A DNA stretch of 13,703 nt from Candidatus Hydrogenedentota bacterium (GCA_003552485.1 PUMX01000203.1:1-13703); one strand, 5' to 3'; positions 5,439-13,333 are shown, counted from the first letter of the stretch. Made by a program: numbers and translations. The notes: a model not told the origin generated them from the letters alone.

Positions 5439-7241
5439 ATGACGACAGAGTCGCAAGCGCCTTCGGAACCGCAAGCCGCCGATTCAAAGCCGCCAGCAAA
5501 GCGCCCGAGGGTTCTTCATCCTCCATTGCTGGCCTTGTATCCCGTGCTGGGGTTGTACGCGCACAACATCGAAAAGACGCCTGTCACCACCCTGATGCGC
5601 CCTGCCGCCGTTACAGTGATTGCGGCGCTGGTGATCTGGGGCGTTTGCTGGGGGCTTGCGCGGAACTCGTACAAAGGCGGCATCATAGCTTCAGCCCTGA
5701 TACTTGGCGCGCTCTCGGGCTGGAGCGTCTTGGAAAACACAATAGCAATAGCCGCGCCAATCGCCGCGCAATGGAGCAATGTTGTTCACTACATCATCTA
5801 CGCCGCGATAACGGTCGCCGTTGGCGCGGCGCTCTACCAATGGGGCTCTCCCAAGCTGCGCTCCTGGCCCGCCTTTTTGGCGTTGGCGGTTCTCGCAGTT
5901 CTGATTGCAGCGGCCGTGGAAGGGATCATGGCGCCCGCCTTTGGGCGCGCCGCTTCGTGGTGCATTGCATTGTATCTGGTAGCTCTGACGGGCGTGGTGG
6001 TGTACTTGTCGCGGCGGCGGGGCGGATTCATTCTGATGACCCGCACCGCCAACTGGTTCGCGGCCATTCTCATCACTCTATCGTTGGCCAACATCGCCTT
6101 CAACTGGCCGGGCGGCGCTGAAGTGAGCGCGCCGCCGCCGCCCGATCTTGAGCAGGCCATAGCCAACGCGGAGAACAAGCCGGATATCTATCTGATTGTG
6201 CTCGAGGGCTATGCGCGGCACGATTTGTTGCGCGAAGCATACGCATACAACAATCTGCCCTTCCTCGAAACCATGCGCAACCATGGCTTGGCCGCCGCGA
6301 ACCAAAGCGTCGCTAACTACGCCGAGCCCGTCATGTCGTTGGCGTCGCTGCTCAATATGGATTACGCCCATGCGTTAAGCGCTGGCGGCGCGGCGGACGA
6401 CCCCGATGGGCTCGGCCCGGCCGTCGAACTCTATCACAACAACCGCGTTTTCACCGCGCTGCGGCGAGCAGGCTACGAGATCATCGTGTTTCCGCCCGGC
6501 TTGGCCATGCTCGAGCCGCGCTTGAACGTGGAAACGCATCGGCCCGGCGATATTCTCAACGAATTCGAGATGGTGCTCGCCGCGCACACCGTCGCCGCGC
6601 GCATCCTTCAGGGCTGGAATTACGTCATCCACCGCGACAACCTCAACCTGCGCGAAGTCGTCGAGCGGCGGCGTGTGCTGCACGTCTTCGACGGTCTGGC
6701 GGAACTGGCGGCCACTGCTTCCGAGCAACCGCGCCTGATCTATGCCTACATGTCCATTCCGGGGCCTCCGTTTCTATTTAACCGCGATGGCGGACGCGCG
6801 GAGCGCAGCACCGTGGTGACCTCCGATAGCCGGGACGTATTCCGAGGGAGCTGGACAGACTACGTGCAGGCCTACGTTGACCAGTTAACCTTTACTAACC
6901 GCCGGCTCGAACGGGCAATCGATAGCATTATGGAGGCCGGCGAGGGGGACCCGCCAGTTATCCTGATCGCCTCATCCCAAGGCATCGGTGTTTTGCGCGA
7001 AGAATTCCGGCAGGTTCCGCCCGAATTGCTTCTGAGCAATTTGACGCTGATGGGAATTCCAGGGAGAGATCAGCAGCGTCTCATGAATAGGCCGGTGAGC
7101 CCCGTCAATTTGTTTCGGATTGTGTTCAACGAAGTGTTCGAAGCGGACCTGTCTTTGCTCGACAACGAAATCGTGGGCATTACTGATCCAGCAGACGTTC
7201 CCGTCCTCGACCACGAAGTGTCCGCCCAGGACTCGAGGTAA
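5439..7241 (+). CDS. Multi-pass membrane protein with a degenerate sulfatase/LTA-synthase-like domain
   Basis: The product has 600 residues: a Pro-rich cytoplasmic start, about six or seven membrane segments (roughly 28-42, 54-74, 80-100, 113-134, 143-163, 171-190, 204-221) and an outside domain from about 245. That domain follows the alkaline-phosphatase-superfamily sulfatase-like pattern: PDIYLIVLEGYARHDLL (248-264), FLETMRNHGL, SVANYAEPVMSLASLLNMDYA (290-310), YAYMSIPGPPFLFNRDG (435-451) and PPVILIASSQG (505-516). Relatives usually read LDGY or LDAY, NYxxTxxSLAS, PHPPF and SDHG/GDHG; here the metal Asp is Glu256, the nucleophile Thr is replaced (Pro297), the PHPPF His is Gly442 and DHG is SQG. 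It therefore looks like a pseudoenzyme, perhaps an envelope scaffold or regulator. The ATG at 5439 is preferred to GTG at 5430. It is probably expressed alone. Confidence 0.7.
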   Translation: MTTESQAPSEPQAADSKPPAKRPRVLHPPLLALYPVLGLYAHNIEKTPVTTLMRPAAVTVIAALVIWGVCWGLARNSYKGGIIASALILGALSGWSVLENTIAIAAPIAAQWSNVVHYIIYAAITVAVGAALYQWGSPKLRSWPAFLALAVLAVLIAAAVEGIMAPAFGRAASWCIALYLVALTGVVVYLSRRRGGFILMTRTANWFAAILITLSLANIAFNWPGGAEVSAPPPPDLEQAIANAENKPDIYLIVLEGYARHDLLREAYAYNNLPFLETMRNHGLAAANQSVANYAEPVMSLASLLNMDYAHALSAGGAADDPDGLGPAVELYHNNRVFTALRRAGYEIIVFPPGLAMLEPRLNVETHRPGDILNEFEMVLAAHTVAARILQGWNYVIHRDNLNLREVVERRRVLHVFDGLAELAATASEQPRLIYAYMSIPGPPFLFNRDGGRAERSTVVTSDSRDVFRGSWTDYVQAYVDQLTFTNRRLERAIDSIMEAGEGDPPVILIASSQGIGVLREEFRQVPPELLLSNLTLMGIPGRDQQRLMNRPVSPVNLFRIVFNEVFEADLSLLDNEIVGITDPADVPVLDHEVSAQDSR

Positions 7242-7405
7242 CTGCGCCTTCGCGCCTCAATGTTGTGTGCTTTCCGCGTCTTGGAGCCTCCTGCCCGCTC
7301 CGTGCGCAAACCAGCATTCCGTAACTCGGTTGCGGTGAATGCGGGACGCCTTCCGTCGTCTTGTGGTGCAGAGCCTATTGTAGCCAGCACATACCGTGCA
7401 TGGCG

Positions 7406-7414
7406 TGGTATAGT
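7406..7414 (+). promoter_or_regulatory. Putative extended -10 promoter of the MscS-type gene
   Basis: TGGTATAGT fits the extended -10 pattern TGn-TATAAT with five of six matches in the hexamer. No good -35 is seen at 17 bp, which extended -10 promoters tolerate. It would give a leader of about 260 nt before the GTG at 7680. Confidence 0.35.
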
Positions 7415-7639
7415 CTAAGGGGGCGCGCCCGCCCAACGCGTTCCTCCCGCCTGCTGTTTGAAGGTAACATTTGCGGCCTCCTACCTGCGCGCTACAGCCG
7501 GTCGAGGTCCGCGTGTCGAGGGGGATGTCACCTTGGGCGTGGTGTGCCTCGTTCACTCCCGGCGGAATACTCCGCCTAATGGTAGGGTCACCGGCGCCGG
7601 GGGAGGCCGGTCACCCAGAGCACCCCGGTGTTTGTGCGT

Positions 7640-7656
7640 TTGGCGCTTTGCGCCAA
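7640..7656 (+). promoter_or_regulatory. Hairpin next to the ribosome-binding site of the MscS-type gene
   Basis: TTGGCGC (7640-7646) pairs perfectly with GCGCCAA (7650-7656) around a TTT loop. It ends 9 bases before the GGAG at 7665-7668 that serves the GTG start at 7680. It could tune translation, or be a split version of the TTTGGCGCCAAA palindrome seen at 5145-5156. There is no T tract, so it is not a typical terminator. Confidence 0.35.
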
Positions 7657-7679
7657 GGAATTTTGGAGCCGTATTACTC

Positions 7680-10007
7680 GTGATCACGCTGAAACATAAG
7701 TTTTCTCGCCGTCAGTTTGCCTGGATGCCCCTTGTGCTGCTGGCCGCGTGCGCCCTTATGCTTGGCGGATGCGAGTTTCCCGTCGCTGAACAGCCCGTCG
7801 AAGAACCGGCCATCCCGGACAGCGAGGAACTGGAGGCGGCGCTTGCCAAGCTGGAAGCTCACACCGCCCAAGTAGAACAACAACTGGCGTTGGACTATCC
7901 CGCACAGATTGGCGTAAGTGAGGAGGAGTTTACCCTCTACCTCTCCCGGCTGCGGGAGATCAAAGCCTCCTACGAACACCGGCTCGCCATGACGGCGCAG
8001 ATCGGCCCGCTGGTAGAGTCGCACGCGGAATTGACGGACGCGGCCGCCCCTCTCGAAGGGCTCCCCGACCCGCCGCCGTACACGCTGAGTTATGTAGACG
8101 GCTTGCGCGACATCGTAGCCTCGCGTGAGTTGGAGCACGACGCTGACACGCTCGAAGCGCAACGGGCGAGACAAGAGTTGAACCGCCTTGAAGAGCAAGT
8201 TGCGGAGCGCCGGGCGGCGTTGGCGGAGGCGCGGCAAGAGCTGGAAGCCAATACCGATCCCGCCGCCACGCCGCGCTTGGAGTGGCGGGTCGAACTCGAA
8301 CGCGCGGGCGCGCGCGCCGCGGAAGAAGCCGTGACCACGCAAGAGTTGGCGGTGCGGATTGCTGAACTGAACGCGGCTATTAGCGAAGCCCAACTGCGCC
8401 GCGCGCAACGCCACGTGGATCTCGCGCTGCAACAGGTCCGCTTTCCTGCGGAGGAACTCGAAGAACGCCTGCAGAATATCGAACAAGCGCGTTTCGATGT
8501 TGAAGCGGCTCTCGCCGAGGCCCGCAGCGAGTTGGCGGCGGAAGAGGCGCGTTTGGCGCGGGCGCGCGAAGCGCTTGCTGAGGCGCGTGATGAAGAAGTG
8601 ATACATGAGCGGCGCAGGGTTCTGAACGCCCGCGAGATTATCACACAGACCGCCCGCCGCCGAGTGGCGTTGTTGCAGGAACTGCTGGATTACAAACACA
8701 TTGAAGCCCAGCTTTGGCGCACCCGTTACGAATTGTTTAACATGGCCGATCCCAATGGCTTGCGCGCCATGGCGGCTGAGACGGCTCATCGCCTCGAACG
8801 TATCCGGGAATACCGCGCCGCGCTCGACTCGCGGATCGAAGGACTGCGCACTCAGGCCGCGGCGTTCGAGCAGCGGCTTGAGGCCATGGACCCTGACGAC
8901 CCCGCGTTTGCCGTGACCCAGGAAGCCTTCGAGGCGCTCGAGGAAAGGCGGGAGCTAAACCAAGAGAACCTCGATAGATTGCGCGACATCCAGCAACTGG
9001 CGCAGCGGGTGGACGATGAAATCGCGACGGCGATTCGCGCCGAGCCCGAACTGACTACAGTGCGGGACTATTGGCATACACTCAGGGATTCCGCCAGCGC
9101 CTTGTGGAATCAGGTCGTCATCGGCGACATCGCGGGCGAGTACGCGCTTACGGTGCGGCAGATCGCCATCGCTATTGTCATCCTCGTCGTCGGATTTCTT
9201 ATCAGCCGGCGCCTGTCCCGCTTCGTGCGCTATGTGATGCTGCGCCGGGCCGAACTCGACGAGAACGTGACGGCCACCGTCGAAAAGATTCTCTATTACC
9301 TGCTGCTCGTGGGTGTCGCGTTGTACGCCATGTATTCGATGAACATCCCGCTGACCGTGTTCACCATTTTTGGTGGCGCGGTGGCGATTGGTGTGGGTTT
9401 TGGCGCGCAAAACATCATCAACAACTTCATCAGCGGCATCATCATCATGGCGGAGCAGCCCATCCGCATTCGGGATTATGTCGAAGTGGACGGCGAACTG
9501 GGTCAAGTTGTGAACATCGGCGCGCGCTGTTCACACGTCCGGGCTTTCAACGGCACAGAGATTCTCATTCCGAATAGCACGTTCCTTGAGAAGAAGGTCG
9601 TAAACTGGACCCTGTCCGATTCGCAACTCCGATTCGAGGTGACGGTGGGCGTGGCGCACGGTTCGCCCACCCGCGAGGTGTCGCGCCTGATGCAGCGCGC
9701 CGTGCAGGACCACGGGCAGGTCTTGAACGATCCCGCGCCCGTCGTGTTGCTACAAGAGTTCGGCGAGAACGCGCTCGTGTTCCAGGTCTTCTTCTGGCTG
9801 GAGATGACGGACCGCCACGACGTGCGGATCATCTGCAGCGATGTTCGTTTTCGCATCGAGCGTTTGTTCCGCGACGCGGGCATCAAGCTGGCTTACCCGC
9901 AGCGAAATCTGCACTTGGACCCGTCGAGGCCATTAAATGTGCGGATGGTTACCAATGAGGAAACCGTGTTCGAGGAAGAGGAGAGCCCGCCTAATCTGCC
10001 GGACTGA
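7680..10007 (+). CDS. Lipoprotein-signal, long coiled coil and MscS-type mechanosensitive channel fusion
   Basis: The 775-residue product begins KHKFSRRQF followed by a hydrophobic stretch and the lipobox LGGC with Cys31, so the N terminus is probably exported and lipidated. Residues about 40-480 are Glu/Arg/Ala/Leu-rich heptad sequence, read as periplasmic coiled coil (for example 190-245 and 285-330). Membrane segments follow at about 495-513, 537-556 and 558-590. The third is the pore helix of the MscS family, with FGGAVAIGVGFGAQNIINNFISG. The beta domain reads PIRIRDYVEVDGELGQVVNIG, then NGTEILIPNSTF, and the C-terminal alpha/beta part ends near 755. MscS channels open under membrane tension and release solutes on osmotic downshock; MscK-type members also carry long periplasmic N-terminal regions. 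GTG at 7680 is chosen for the positively charged signal start and GGAG 11 bases upstream; ATG at 7725 is the alternative. Confidence 0.88.
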   Translation: MITLKHKFSRRQFAWMPLVLLAACALMLGGCEFPVAEQPVEEPAIPDSEELEAALAKLEAHTAQVEQQLALDYPAQIGVSEEEFTLYLSRLREIKASYEHRLAMTAQIGPLVESHAELTDAAAPLEGLPDPPPYTLSYVDGLRDIVASRELEHDADTLEAQRARQELNRLEEQVAERRAALAEARQELEANTDPAATPRLEWRVELERAGARAAEEAVTTQELAVRIAELNAAISEAQLRRAQRHVDLALQQVRFPAEELEERLQNIEQARFDVEAALAEARSELAAEEARLARAREALAEARDEEVIHERRRVLNAREIITQTARRRVALLQELLDYKHIEAQLWRTRYELFNMADPNGLRAMAAETAHRLERIREYRAALDSRIEGLRTQAAAFEQRLEAMDPDDPAFAVTQEAFEALEERRELNQENLDRLRDIQQLAQRVDDEIATAIRAEPELTTVRDYWHTLRDSASALWNQVVIGDIAGEYALTVRQIAIAIVILVVGFLISRRLSRFVRYVMLRRAELDENVTATVEKILYYLLLVGVALYAMYSMNIPLTVFTIFGGAVAIGVGFGAQNIINNFISGIIIMAEQPIRIRDYVEVDGELGQVVNIGARCSHVRAFNGTEILIPNSTFLEKKVVNWTLSDSQLRFEVTVGVAHGSPTREVSRLMQRAVQDHGQVLNDPAPVVLLQEFGENALVFQVFFWLEMTDRHDVRIICSDVRFRIERLFRDAGIKLAYPQRNLHLDPSRPLNVRMVTNEETVFEEEESPPNLPD

Positions 10008-10045
10008 GCCGGGCGACATGGACTGGCCGGCCGGGCTATGTGCTT

Positions 10046-10087
10046 GCAGCCGGCGTTCAGGAATATAACCCCCTGAACGCCGGCTGC
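10046..10087. terminator. Perfect 15-bp hairpin, bidirectional terminator between convergent genes
   Basis: GCAGCCGGCGTTCAG at 10046-10060 is exactly complementary to 10073-10087, with the loop GAATATAACCCC. It lies 38 bases after the MscS-type stop and 23 bases beyond the stop of the minus-strand repeat protein (10111). Neither side has a T tract longer than two or three bases, so it may work with Rho or as a stabiliser as well as a terminator. Confidence 0.65.
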
Positions 10088-10110
10088 GGTTCGTTCAAAG
10101 CGCGCCGGTC

Positions 10111-11694
10111 CTACCGGTTTTCGCCCAAGGCCGCGTCAAGGAAAGCGCCAAGGTCGCCGTCCGCCGCTTCGTAGTGCTCCAGGTTCGTTACGCCGTCGTT
10201 GTTAGCGTCGCCATCGGCCGCAACCGCAACGGGCGCCCGAAGGAAACCGGGCTCACGATCATCCCAGTCCGCGGGTACGAAGCCGTAGAGCTGCCGCGGC
10301 AATTCGTCGAACTCCGGATCGTTCCACATGAGCCATGCCCCGAGAATAGCGGCGATTTCCTGAACCGGATACAAGAAGGCAAACGTGTCGAAATCGCGAA
10401 CGATAAGTTGGCGGTTGTTGAGATAAGCCTCGCTTACTGCGCGGTGCGCAGGCGAATCGGGAGCGTCCAGAATCGCAGCGACAAGGGCCAACCCGGCCCC
10501 GTTCGGGATTCCATCCTCGTTGAGGTCCGTGGATGGAGCAAAATCGTTCCCGAGGGCTTCCGCAACGGTGTTAAGTTTGGTTTCGAAGTCGACTTCGATG
10601 GGTTGTCCAAGGCGCAACGCTTCAGCGAGAGTAGCCTGGACGAATTCGTCTCGATCGCCGTCGGCGGCTTCGTAGTGCTCGAGGTTCGTGACGCCGTCGC
10701 CGCTGACGTCTCCATCCGCGGCTAGAATCCCCGGCAGCCGGATGAAGTCCCGTTGCCGCTCATCCCAACTGACCGGCCCGTAGTCGTAGACCTGCCGCAC
10801 TGCGCTGTCCAGAGAGGAATCATCCCATAACAGCCAGCCAGCGAGCACCGTGCCGATATCCTCCACGGGATACATCGCCGCAAGCGCTTCAAAATCTGCT
10901 ACAAACCTGTCGCGGTTGGTGACGAATGCTTCGTGGACGCCCTCATGAACGGCCAATTCCGGCTCGGCCAGAATGGCGGCAAGAAGGGCGAGACCATCGC
11001 CATTGGTGATTCCGTCGCGGTTCAAATCCTCGCCGGGCGCAAGGCTGTCATCAACCGTGTCGGCGAGCACTTCCAGTTTGGCGTCGAAGTCTATCTCGAG
11101 CGCCTCCGCCGCGGGCGCCGGTTCGCCACGCACAGCGGCGTTAAGAAAGCTCTCCCGATCGCCATCCACCGCCTCGTAATGATCGAGATTCGTTGTTCCG
11201 TCCCCGTTGGCGTCGCCATCGCCCGCCATAATATCGGGAAGCCTGATTAGGTCCTCTTTGCGCTCGCTCCAATTATGCGCGCTGAAGTCGTAGAGCGCTT
11301 CAAGACTCTCGTCGAAAGCCGCATCATCCCACAGCATCCATCCGCCGAGTATGGCGGCAATCTGGTCCACGGGATACAATATGGCGAACATCGAGAAGTC
11401 GTCCGCGATGAGATCGCGATTGTGCGCAAACGCTTCGCACACGCTTGGGTGGGCTTCCAACTCGGGGTTGGCTAGAATGGCGGCGAGCATTGCAAGCCCA
11501 TCGCCGTTGTTGATGCCGTCCTCGTTGAAATCGGCTTCCGGCGCGAAGTCGTCATCCAACTCGTCAGCAACCTCCGCCAGCTTTTCGTCGAAGTCGAGCT
11601 CGATGGCTTCACCCGCTGACGCCACACCGGCAAACGCCGCCACAGCGCACAGCACAACCAGACTACACACATTCTTAGGGACACCACTATCCAT
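10111..11694 (-). CDS. Secreted acidic protein of three 158-residue repeats with calcium-loop-like motifs
   Basis: The 527-residue product starts with a Sec signal peptide (hydrophobic 9-26, likely cut at ASA27-G28). The rest is three ungapped repeats: 31-188, 199-356 and 366-523, joined by linkers of 10 and 9 residues. Each repeat opens with xExDFxxKL, has an early loop DFNEDGINNGDG-like (55-66, 223-234, 390-401; the last has Ala400 in place of Asp), a central GWxLWDD (117-124, 285-292, 452-459), and a late loop DGDANGDGTTNLDHYE-like (159-174, 327-342, 494-509) followed by a DGD cluster. The loops resemble EF-hand, dockerin or thrombospondin type 3 calcium sites. The whole is strongly acidic. 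ATG at 11694 is favoured over GTG at 11712 by GGAG eight bases upstream. The family and function are not recognised; calcium-dependent surface or matrix role is inference. Confidence 0.85.
   Translation of the reverse strand: MDSGVPKNVCSLVVLCAVAAFAGVASAGEAIELDFDEKLAEVADELDDDFAPEADFNEDGINNGDGLAMLAAILANPELEAHPSVCEAFAHNRDLIADDFSMFAILYPVDQIAAILGGWMLWDDAAFDESLEALYDFSAHNWSERKEDLIRLPDIMAGDGDANGDGTTNLDHYEAVDGDRESFLNAAVRGEPAPAAEALEIDFDAKLEVLADTVDDSLAPGEDLNRDGITNGDGLALLAAILAEPELAVHEGVHEAFVTNRDRFVADFEALAAMYPVEDIGTVLAGWLLWDDSSLDSAVRQVYDYGPVSWDERQRDFIRLPGILAADGDVSGDGVTNLEHYEAADGDRDEFVQATLAEALRLGQPIEVDFETKLNTVAEALGNDFAPSTDLNEDGIPNGAGLALVAAILDAPDSPAHRAVSEAYLNNRQLIVRDFDTFAFLYPVQEIAAILGAWLMWNDPEFDELPRQLYGFVPADWDDREPGFLRAPVAVAADGDANNDGVTNLEHYEAADGDLGAFLDAALGENR
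10126..10599 (-). repeat. Repeat unit 3 of the secreted repeat protein
   Basis: Codes for residues 366-523, again 158 residues. Landmarks are DFETKL, DLNEDGIPNGAG (one acidic position lost), GAWLMWND and DGDANNDGVTNLEHYE. The protein ends four residues after the unit. Confidence 0.85.
10627..11100 (-). repeat. Repeat unit 2 of the secreted repeat protein
   Basis: Codes for residues 199-356, exactly the same 158 residues in length. Landmarks are DFDAKL, DLNRDGITNGDG, AGWLLWDD and DGDVSGDGVTNLEHYE. Confidence 0.85.
11131..11604 (-). repeat. Repeat unit 1 of the secreted repeat protein
   Basis: Codes for residues 31-188. It aligns without gaps with units 2 and 3 at offsets of 168 and 335 residues. 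Landmarks are DFDEKL, DFNEDGINNGDG, GGWMLWDD and DGDANGDGTTNLDHYE. Confidence 0.85.
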
Positions 11695-11736
11695 CTTCGT
11701 TTCTCCATACACTTGTTTTCAACCAGAATCTCATTT

Positions 11737-11742
11737 ATCATA
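11737..11742 (-). promoter_or_regulatory. Putative -10 of the repeat-protein promoter
   Basis: TATGAT on the minus strand matches the -10 consensus in five of six positions, 42 bases before the ATG at 11694. No clear -35 is seen at 17 bp. An alternative upstream pair, TTGAAG with a 17-bp spacer to CATATG, lies around 11757-11785. Low certainty between the two. Confidence 0.35.
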
Positions 11743-11817
11743 TCCCCGCTTGCGCAGGTCATATGCAGTCGAGTATTAACCCCTTCAACCTCGATTTGGT
11801 TCCATGATCCTCCACGG

Positions 11818-11886
11818 GTTTTCGGGCAGATAAGGCCGTAGTCTCCACAAAAGGCGTAATCAGCTATCCCTTAATGGCCCGAAAAC
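11818..11886. terminator. Long structured element after the MBL-fold gene, possible terminator or RNA structure
   Basis: GTTTTCGGGC (11818-11827) is exactly complementary to GCCCGAAAAC (11877-11886), 49 bases apart. Inside, TAAGG (11831-11835) pairs with CCTTA (11869-11873), giving a nested, interrupted hairpin. It begins 27 bases beyond the stop of the minus-strand gene at 11913 and lies in its 3' region, upstream of the repeat-protein promoter. It could end that transcript, act as a leader for the repeat gene, or be a small structured RNA. No T tract follows on either strand. Confidence 0.4.
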
Positions 11887-11912
11887 TTACACGAGGACAC
11901 GGGTCTGGCCAT

Positions 11913-13271
11913 TCACGCTCCGCTTCCTGATTCGAACGGCCCGTGCACGGACAATACGCGCCGGCTTTCGTCGCTGTCCTCGAGGACAATGACGCGATAA
12001 GATTCGCCGCCCGGCTCGACGCGCACCACGATGTGGCCTTGTGAAGCGGCCGCTCCTTCAATCTGCTCCTCCAGCCACTCCGCGTCGTCTTCGCCGAAGA
12101 GATCCACAAGATGAGGCCGCCGCCCATCCCACAAACCATTGGTCATGAAGACATCGCGGGGTCCGGTGTAGATGTCTTCCGCCATCATGCGCCGCATCAC
12201 ACCGGGCCCGGGATGGCTGGCGGCGTAGACGGCGAGGATATGAATGCGCGGCTGCAATACACTGAGGAAAAAGGAATTGGCGGCGTCGCGGAAACCGTGA
12301 TGGTTGAGCGCATGCACATCCACCGGCCCGGTAACCCAAGCCACGGCGGACTCCATGTCCCGCCATTTGGGCGCGTGCTCGGGGATGACGCCGTTGAGGT
12401 CGCCGCCGTTAAAATAGGCGAACGGACCGTAACGCAGCCGGAAGGCGATGCTGCTGTTGTTCTCGCTTGGCGGATCATGCTCTGGAAAACGGTTGCGCAC
12501 CTCAAGATCCTCGCCGGTCCAGACTTCGCCATTGACGGCGATGTTGCGCAGCGCAAAGCCCGGGTAATCCTCCGGCGCGCGCCGCAAGACAATTTGGTCG
12601 CCGCGTCCAGCCTCGAAACGCTCGATGTCCATATCCGCATGCTCGGCATGCCATGCGAGGAAGTCACGGTAGTTATTCACCATGCGGTTATCCAGCGGCT
12701 CGGGAAAGTCGTAGTCCGGCCAACCCCTATCGATCATGGTCCGAATGGGGATGGCATTGCCCACGTCAGTAATGCCCGCAAGCCGGTACGCTTCGGATTC
12801 CGCCAGCGGCGAATCGTCGGTGACCGTGCCCATATGGTCGCCGTGAAAGTGCGAGATGACGCCATAATCGAGCGCGCCGTCCTCGCCGTCGGGGTGGAAG
12901 TCGTGGATATAACGGGTCAGCCATTCGCCGGGGCGGCGGGAATCGTCGGGCAGCGGCGGCGCGTCATAATGAGGCGGCCGGTCGCGGACCGTGGCGCCGG
13001 CGTCGAGCAGCATCGTCGTCCCATCCGGCAGGACAAACAGCGCAGCGTCGCCTTTACCTATATTGATCTGGTGGATATCCAGCATGCCGGGTTCCCACGG
13101 CGGCAACGGTTCGCCAACGGTGGGTTGACTCTGCGCCATGATAGCGGGAACCGCTACGCAGAGGAACGTAGCGAGAATCCGGACCAGCCCAGTCAAAACG
13201 GCGCCCCGCACCCCCCAGTGTTTGGGCGGCAGAGGGTTTTGTTCTCTTTCGCGGCACATACTGTTTGTCAT
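11913..13271 (-). CDS. Secreted ComEC-like metallo-beta-lactamase-fold hydrolase
   Basis: The 452-residue protein has an N-terminal export signal (hydrophobic 23-46, likely cut at IMA46-Q47). A metallo-beta-lactamase fold similar to the C-terminal domain of the competence protein ComEC follows. Evidence: LDIHQINIGKGDAALFVLPDG (64-84) then MLLDAG, the metal motif HFHGDH (His141, His143, Asp145, His146), ENNSSIAFRLRYGPFAYFNGGD with Asp291, and ALNHHG with His324 or His325. These supply the usual two-metal site. The membrane channel domain of ComEC is absent, so this is a stand-alone exported enzyme. The substrate is unknown; in the superfamily nucleic acids, phosphoesters and lactones are all possible. 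ATG at 13271 has GGAAGG about six bases upstream. It is probably transcribed on its own: an extended -10 lies 54 bases upstream, and 218 bases separate it from the repeat-protein gene downstream. Confidence 0.85.
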   Translation of the reverse strand: MTNSMCREREQNPLPPKHWGVRGAVLTGLVRILATFLCVAVPAIMAQSQPTVGEPLPPWEPGMLDIHQINIGKGDAALFVLPDGTTMLLDAGATVRDRPPHYDAPPLPDDSRRPGEWLTRYIHDFHPDGEDGALDYGVISHFHGDHMGTVTDDSPLAESEAYRLAGITDVGNAIPIRTMIDRGWPDYDFPEPLDNRMVNNYRDFLAWHAEHADMDIERFEAGRGDQIVLRRAPEDYPGFALRNIAVNGEVWTGEDLEVRNRFPEHDPPSENNSSIAFRLRYGPFAYFNGGDLNGVIPEHAPKWRDMESAVAWVTGPVDVHALNHHGFRDAANSFFLSVLQPRIHILAVYAASHPGPGVMRRMMAEDIYTGPRDVFMTNGLWDGRRPHLVDLFGEDDAEWLEEQIEGAAASQGHIVVRVEPGGESYRVIVLEDSDESRRVLSVHGPFESGSGA

Positions 13272-13324
13272 AATCGCCCTTCCTTAGAGTCTGTTGTGCG
13301 ATTCACAACGTTCCCGGACACAGC

Positions 13325-13333
13325 ATCATATCA
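13325..13333 (-). promoter_or_regulatory. Putative extended -10 promoter of the MBL-fold gene
   Basis: TGATATGAT on the minus strand fits TGn-TATAAT with five of six matches in the hexamer. It lies 54 bases before the ATG at 13271. No good -35 is visible. The same hexamer TATGAT precedes the repeat-protein gene. Confidence 0.4.

Larger units (their letters stand above)
7242..7679. other. Intergenic region before the MscS-type gene
   Basis: The 438 bases hold an extended -10 (see 7406-7414), a direct repeat GGTCACC (around 7588 and 7612) flanking the palindrome CCGGCGCCGG, and a hairpin at 7640-7656. An open frame in phase with the downstream gene begins at 7458, but its translation (to 7679) is low-complexity Arg/Gly/Pro-rich sequence without a recognisable fold. 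The lipoprotein signal that starts at 7680 shows where the protein really begins, so this stretch is read as untranslated leader. Confidence 0.5.

Noticed and set aside
7588..7618. Possible inverted repeat GGTCACCGGC ... GCCGGTCACC
   Set aside because: The outer bases form a direct repeat (GGTCACC twice), not an inverted one; only the short CCGGCGCCGG is palindromic, which is common in GC-rich DNA.
7458..7679. N-terminal extension of the MscS-type protein by 74 residues
   Set aside because: The extension is in frame but would bury the lipoprotein signal inside the protein; the GTG at 7680 with GGAG upstream gives a normal signal sequence.
7674..8789. Minus-strand open frame of 371 codons opposite the coiled-coil region
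   Set aside because: It mirrors the biased Glu/Arg/Ala codons of the coiled coil and shows no family features.
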